DNA of 64,000 nt from Novosphingobium sp. PC22D (lineage in GTDB: Bacteria > Pseudomonadota > Alphaproteobacteria > Sphingomonadales > Sphingomonadaceae): contig NZ_MWMO01000011.1 of the NCBI RefSeq assembly GCF_002556635.1, forward strand, positions 94,455 through 158,454, read 5' to 3'. Below are positions 62,106-64,000 of the stretch, one piece after another. The translations under genes were made by a program, and so were the position numbers. The notes below the pieces were generated by a model that was not told the DNA's origin, did not search any database, and was given only the letters and a program-made list of their open reading frames with translations. How positions within the stretch are numbered: the first letter of the stretch is position 1; the number at the start of each line of letters is the position of its first letter.

Positions 62106-62375
62106 GATCACATCCTGCGCTTCCTCGATCACCGGCCGTGCTGCCAGTAGTTCCGCCCGGTCCATGTCCTCCAGTTGCCGGACTGCCTGATCATCACCAT
62201 CACTGCATTTTTCGAGATCGAGTTCCTCGATCCGCGTGTGCAGGCTTTCGCTTTCACATTCGGCTGAACGGCGAGATGTGTCACGAGCGGCCGTAACATC
62301 ATTTCGGGATGCATTATCAGTTCTGATCGCACATGGATTAGGTGACCGAGGGACGGTCATCGCAGCCTCATCGAT
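62106..62375. other. Intergenic DNA without a convincing gene
   Basis: A minus-strand frame here (segment SESLHTRIEELDLEKCSDGD) looks protein-like in the helical part but continues into the doxX gene and has no ribosome site. It may be a gene remnant. The right edge leads into an ECF promoter. Confidence 0.4.
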
Positions 62376-62401
62376 GTAACCAAGCCCTGCCTTTTGGCGA
62401 A
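62376..62401 (+). promoter_or_regulatory. ECF promoter of the exported hydrolase gene
   Basis: GTAACC-N16-CGAA, 107 bases before the ATG of the alpha/beta hydrolase. It matches the sigF and bufA2 promoters exactly in both boxes. Confidence 0.75.
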
Positions 62402-62508
62402 AGGTGGGAGAGGACCGCGTTTCAATCCCTGTCGGTCAACGCGTGTCTAAACGTTGCTTTCGGTTCGCGCGCGCAACGGCGTGGATATGGCCGCCAATAG
62501 GAATTATC

Positions 62509-63483
62509 ATGATGTATCGCCCGCCCATCCAGCTCAAACATCAATTACTGAGACTCGCCGCGGCAGCCACCTTGTCGTTTGGCCTCGCGCCGGCAGCATG
62601 GGCCGCTCCACAGGTAGCGTCTCATTCGACCACGACCTACCACAGGGTACAGATCGACGGCGTCGGGGTCTTCTATCGCGAAGCAGGACCCAAAGATGCC
62701 CCGACCATCGTTTTGCTGCATGGGTTTCCAACTTCGTCTCGCCAATATGAAGCGTTGATCCCGCTGCTGGCCACCCGTTACCACGTCATCGCGCCAGACT
62801 ATCCGGGCTTTGGACAAAGCGATGCGCCAGACCTGTCCGTATTTCCGTATACGTTCGAACATCTCGCGAAGGTGATGGACCGTCTGCTCGTCCACCTCAA
62901 GATCACGCGTTACAGCCTATATATTCACGATTACGGAGCGCCGGTTGGTTTCCGCTTGATGCTGGCACATCCGGAGCGCTTGCACGCATTAATCACCCAG
63001 AACGGCAATGCATATCAGGAAGGTCTGGGCAAAAAGTGGCCCGGCATCGCAGAATTCTGGGCCGATCCGAAAGCTCATCCGGAAATACCTGAGACCTTTT
63101 TGTCGTTCGAGACGACGATGCAGCGTCATACGGCCGGCAGCAAGCATCCCGAGCGCTACAATCCTGGCGCGTGGCTGGACGAGTTTGCGCACCTGTCGAA
63201 ACCCGGACAATCGGCGATCCAGTCGGCGTTGCTGTACGATTACCGGACCAATGTCGCGGCCTATCCAAAGTGGCAGGCGTGGCTTCGCAAGCATCAGCCG
63301 CCGACCCTAGTCGTGTGGGGAGCCAATGACCCTTCTTTCATCACGGCAGGAGGCGCGGCATTCAAGCGAGACTTACCGAAGGCCGAAATTCACCTGCTCG
63401 ACGCGGGCCATTTTGCGCTCGACGAGAAGACCGACGAGATTGCCAAGCTAATTCTTGATTTCATGGCGGGACACCCGGAATGA
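62509..63483 (+). CDS. Exported alpha/beta hydrolase with Asp nucleophile
   Basis: The 324-aa protein has a signal peptide (LRLAAAATLSFGLAPAAWAA), the oxyanion loop HGFPTS, the nucleophile elbow IHDYGAPVG with Asp, and the late DAGHFALDEK His. Epoxide hydrolase or dehalogenase activity in the periplasm is possible. An ECF promoter precedes it, which is unusual for this family and ties it to the bufferin stress regulon. The start is at ATGATG after AGGAATTATC. Confidence 0.85.
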   Translation: MMYRPPIQLKHQLLRLAAAATLSFGLAPAAWAAPQVASHSTTTYHRVQIDGVGVFYREAGPKDAPTIVLLHGFPTSSRQYEALIPLLATRYHVIAPDYPGFGQSDAPDLSVFPYTFEHLAKVMDRLLVHLKITRYSLYIHDYGAPVGFRLMLAHPERLHALITQNGNAYQEGLGKKWPGIAEFWADPKAHPEIPETFLSFETTMQRHTAGSKHPERYNPGAWLDEFAHLSKPGQSAIQSALLYDYRTNVAAYPKWQAWLRKHQPPTLVVWGANDPSFITAGGAAFKRDLPKAEIHLLDAGHFALDEKTDEIAKLILDFMAGHPE

Positions 63484-63580
63484 TCCAAGGGCGCTCCGCA
63501 ATGGATCGGTGAGGTAGTGGCCAATATATTTGCGAATGTGATTGGGTAATGATTCACGCTCTTCGAACAGGGAGAGCGGT

Positions 63581-63732
63581 ATGCGTCGACGCGAACTGAC
63601 GGAGGAGGAGTGGGCGGTGATCGCGCCCCACTGCCGAACAAGCCGCGCGGCGTGGCACGCGTAGATAACTGGCGAGCGATCAACGGCATCCTGTGGCACT
63701 TTCGGACGGGGCGCCCCGTGCCGGGATGTGCC
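63581..63732 (+). pseudogene. Remnant of an IS5-type transposase gene
   Basis: MRRRELTEEEWAVIAPH is the usual start of an IS5-group orfA. One base is then missing, and the sequence continues in another frame as LPNKPRGVARVDNWRAINGI and LWHFRTG before more errors. A 12-bp direct repeat (AGGGCGCTCCGC at 63488 and 63733) brackets the remnant. Confidence 0.75.
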
Positions 63733-63790
63733 AGGGCGCTCCGCCCGCGCAAGCCCTCGAACTCGCCAAGTTCTGCCCTGTTTTGAAGGA

Positions 63791-63843
63791 TGGTGCGGGT
63801 GGTCGGAATCGAACCGACACTCCTTGCGGAACCGGATTTTGAA
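63791..63843 (-). tRNA. 3' half of a tRNA-Leu(CAA) gene, probable attachment-site remnant
   Basis: On the minus strand: anticodon loop TTCAAAA, stem TCCGG, a long Leu-type variable arm (TTCCGCAAGGAGTG), a T-arm (TCGG, TTCGATT, CCGA) and the acceptor end with CCA. The 5' half is absent: bases to the right do not pair as a D-arm or acceptor. A tRNA 3' fragment is the usual trace of integration by a site-specific integrase. Confidence 0.75.
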
Positions 63844-63922
63844 GTGATTCGCGGGTTCCATTGGGCTGAAATTCCACGGGCGGCGGTGCTTCAGACAAGA
63901 ACGCAGGAGTTAGCCGACGCTC

Positions 63923-64000
63923 CTAGGTTTCGTGGACAAAGGGTATCCATTGCAGGGCTGAGACGAGATTGACGAAGCCGAGGTAGGACTCTTTGGTTTT
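63923..64000 (-). CDS. C-terminus of an IS5-family transposase (partial)
   Basis: The last 25 codons read KTKESYLGFVNLVSALQWIP then FVHET before a TAG. This matches the end of IS5-group transposases. The gene enters from outside the window on the minus strand. Confidence 0.65.
   Translation of the reverse strand, partial: KTKESYLGFVNLVSALQWIPFVHET

Overview
The window is GC-rich, with dense overlapping genes. It looks like accessory and chromosomal DNA of an alphaproteobacterium, most likely a sphingomonad. That taxonomic call is inferred from gene content (Tn4371-type transfer genes with DUF2840, DUF736 and DUF2274 partners, an NrsF-type anti-sigma factor and bufferin genes); no rRNA or housekeeping marker is present to confirm it.

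Layout. (1) 0-2 kb: a GAF-GGDEF-EAL gene with a 15-bp palindrome directly upstream. (2) 2.1-9.2 kb: a metal-resistance block (chrA, arsH, ACR3 arsB, two arsC, arsR, a TSUP permease) plus an IS1182-type transposase. The block is bounded by 18-bp perfect inverted repeats and CCCC, so it looks like one 7-kb transposable unit. (3) 9.2-26 kb: accessory backbone of an integrative and conjugative element (ICE), with DUF932, a large ParB-like protein, a PP-loop protein, a 1441-aa methyltransferase/Strawberry-notch helicase, a Toprim protein, a DUF2493/SLOG protein and many small unknowns. Most have their own hairpin-bearing leaders. (4) 26-27.7 kb: the control module, with a small XRE regulator, a QseM-like DUF2285 protein, a tra-box-like inverted repeat, and a DUF6499/DUF2285 pair in overlapping frames that matches the frameshift-made activator FseA of ICEMlSym-R7A. 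(5) 27.8-46.7 kb: AlpA-like factor, RepA, iterons, ParA, a ribbon-helix-helix protein, DUF2840, TraF, DUF736, lytic transglycosylase, candidate oriT, DUF3363 relaxase, TraG and trbBCDEJKLFGI, i.e. a complete P-type mating apparatus. (6) 46.7-54.2 kb: LysR, SDR, acyl-CoA dehydrogenase-like flavoprotein, alpha/beta hydrolase and SnoaL-like genes, interrupted by an intact IS5/IS1031-type IS. (7) 54.6-63.5 kb: a bufferin (copper-binding RiPP) region controlled by an ECF sigma/NrsF pair. (8) 63.5-64 kb: IS5 debris and the 3' half of a tRNA-Leu gene.

How it works together. The 26-kb module probably decides when the element excises and transfers. The same 15-bp palindrome lies upstream of the XRE gene, between a small divergent gene and parB, and upstream of the GGDEF-EAL gene, which points to one regulon. 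In the right part, five sites of the form GTAAC(C/T/A)-N16-CGAA precede sigF-nrsF, both bufferin operons, an SDR gene and an exported alpha/beta hydrolase, so the ECF factor appears to control a compact local regulon. No integrase, LuxR or LuxI gene is present, so the ends of the ICE lie outside the window or are not recognisable.
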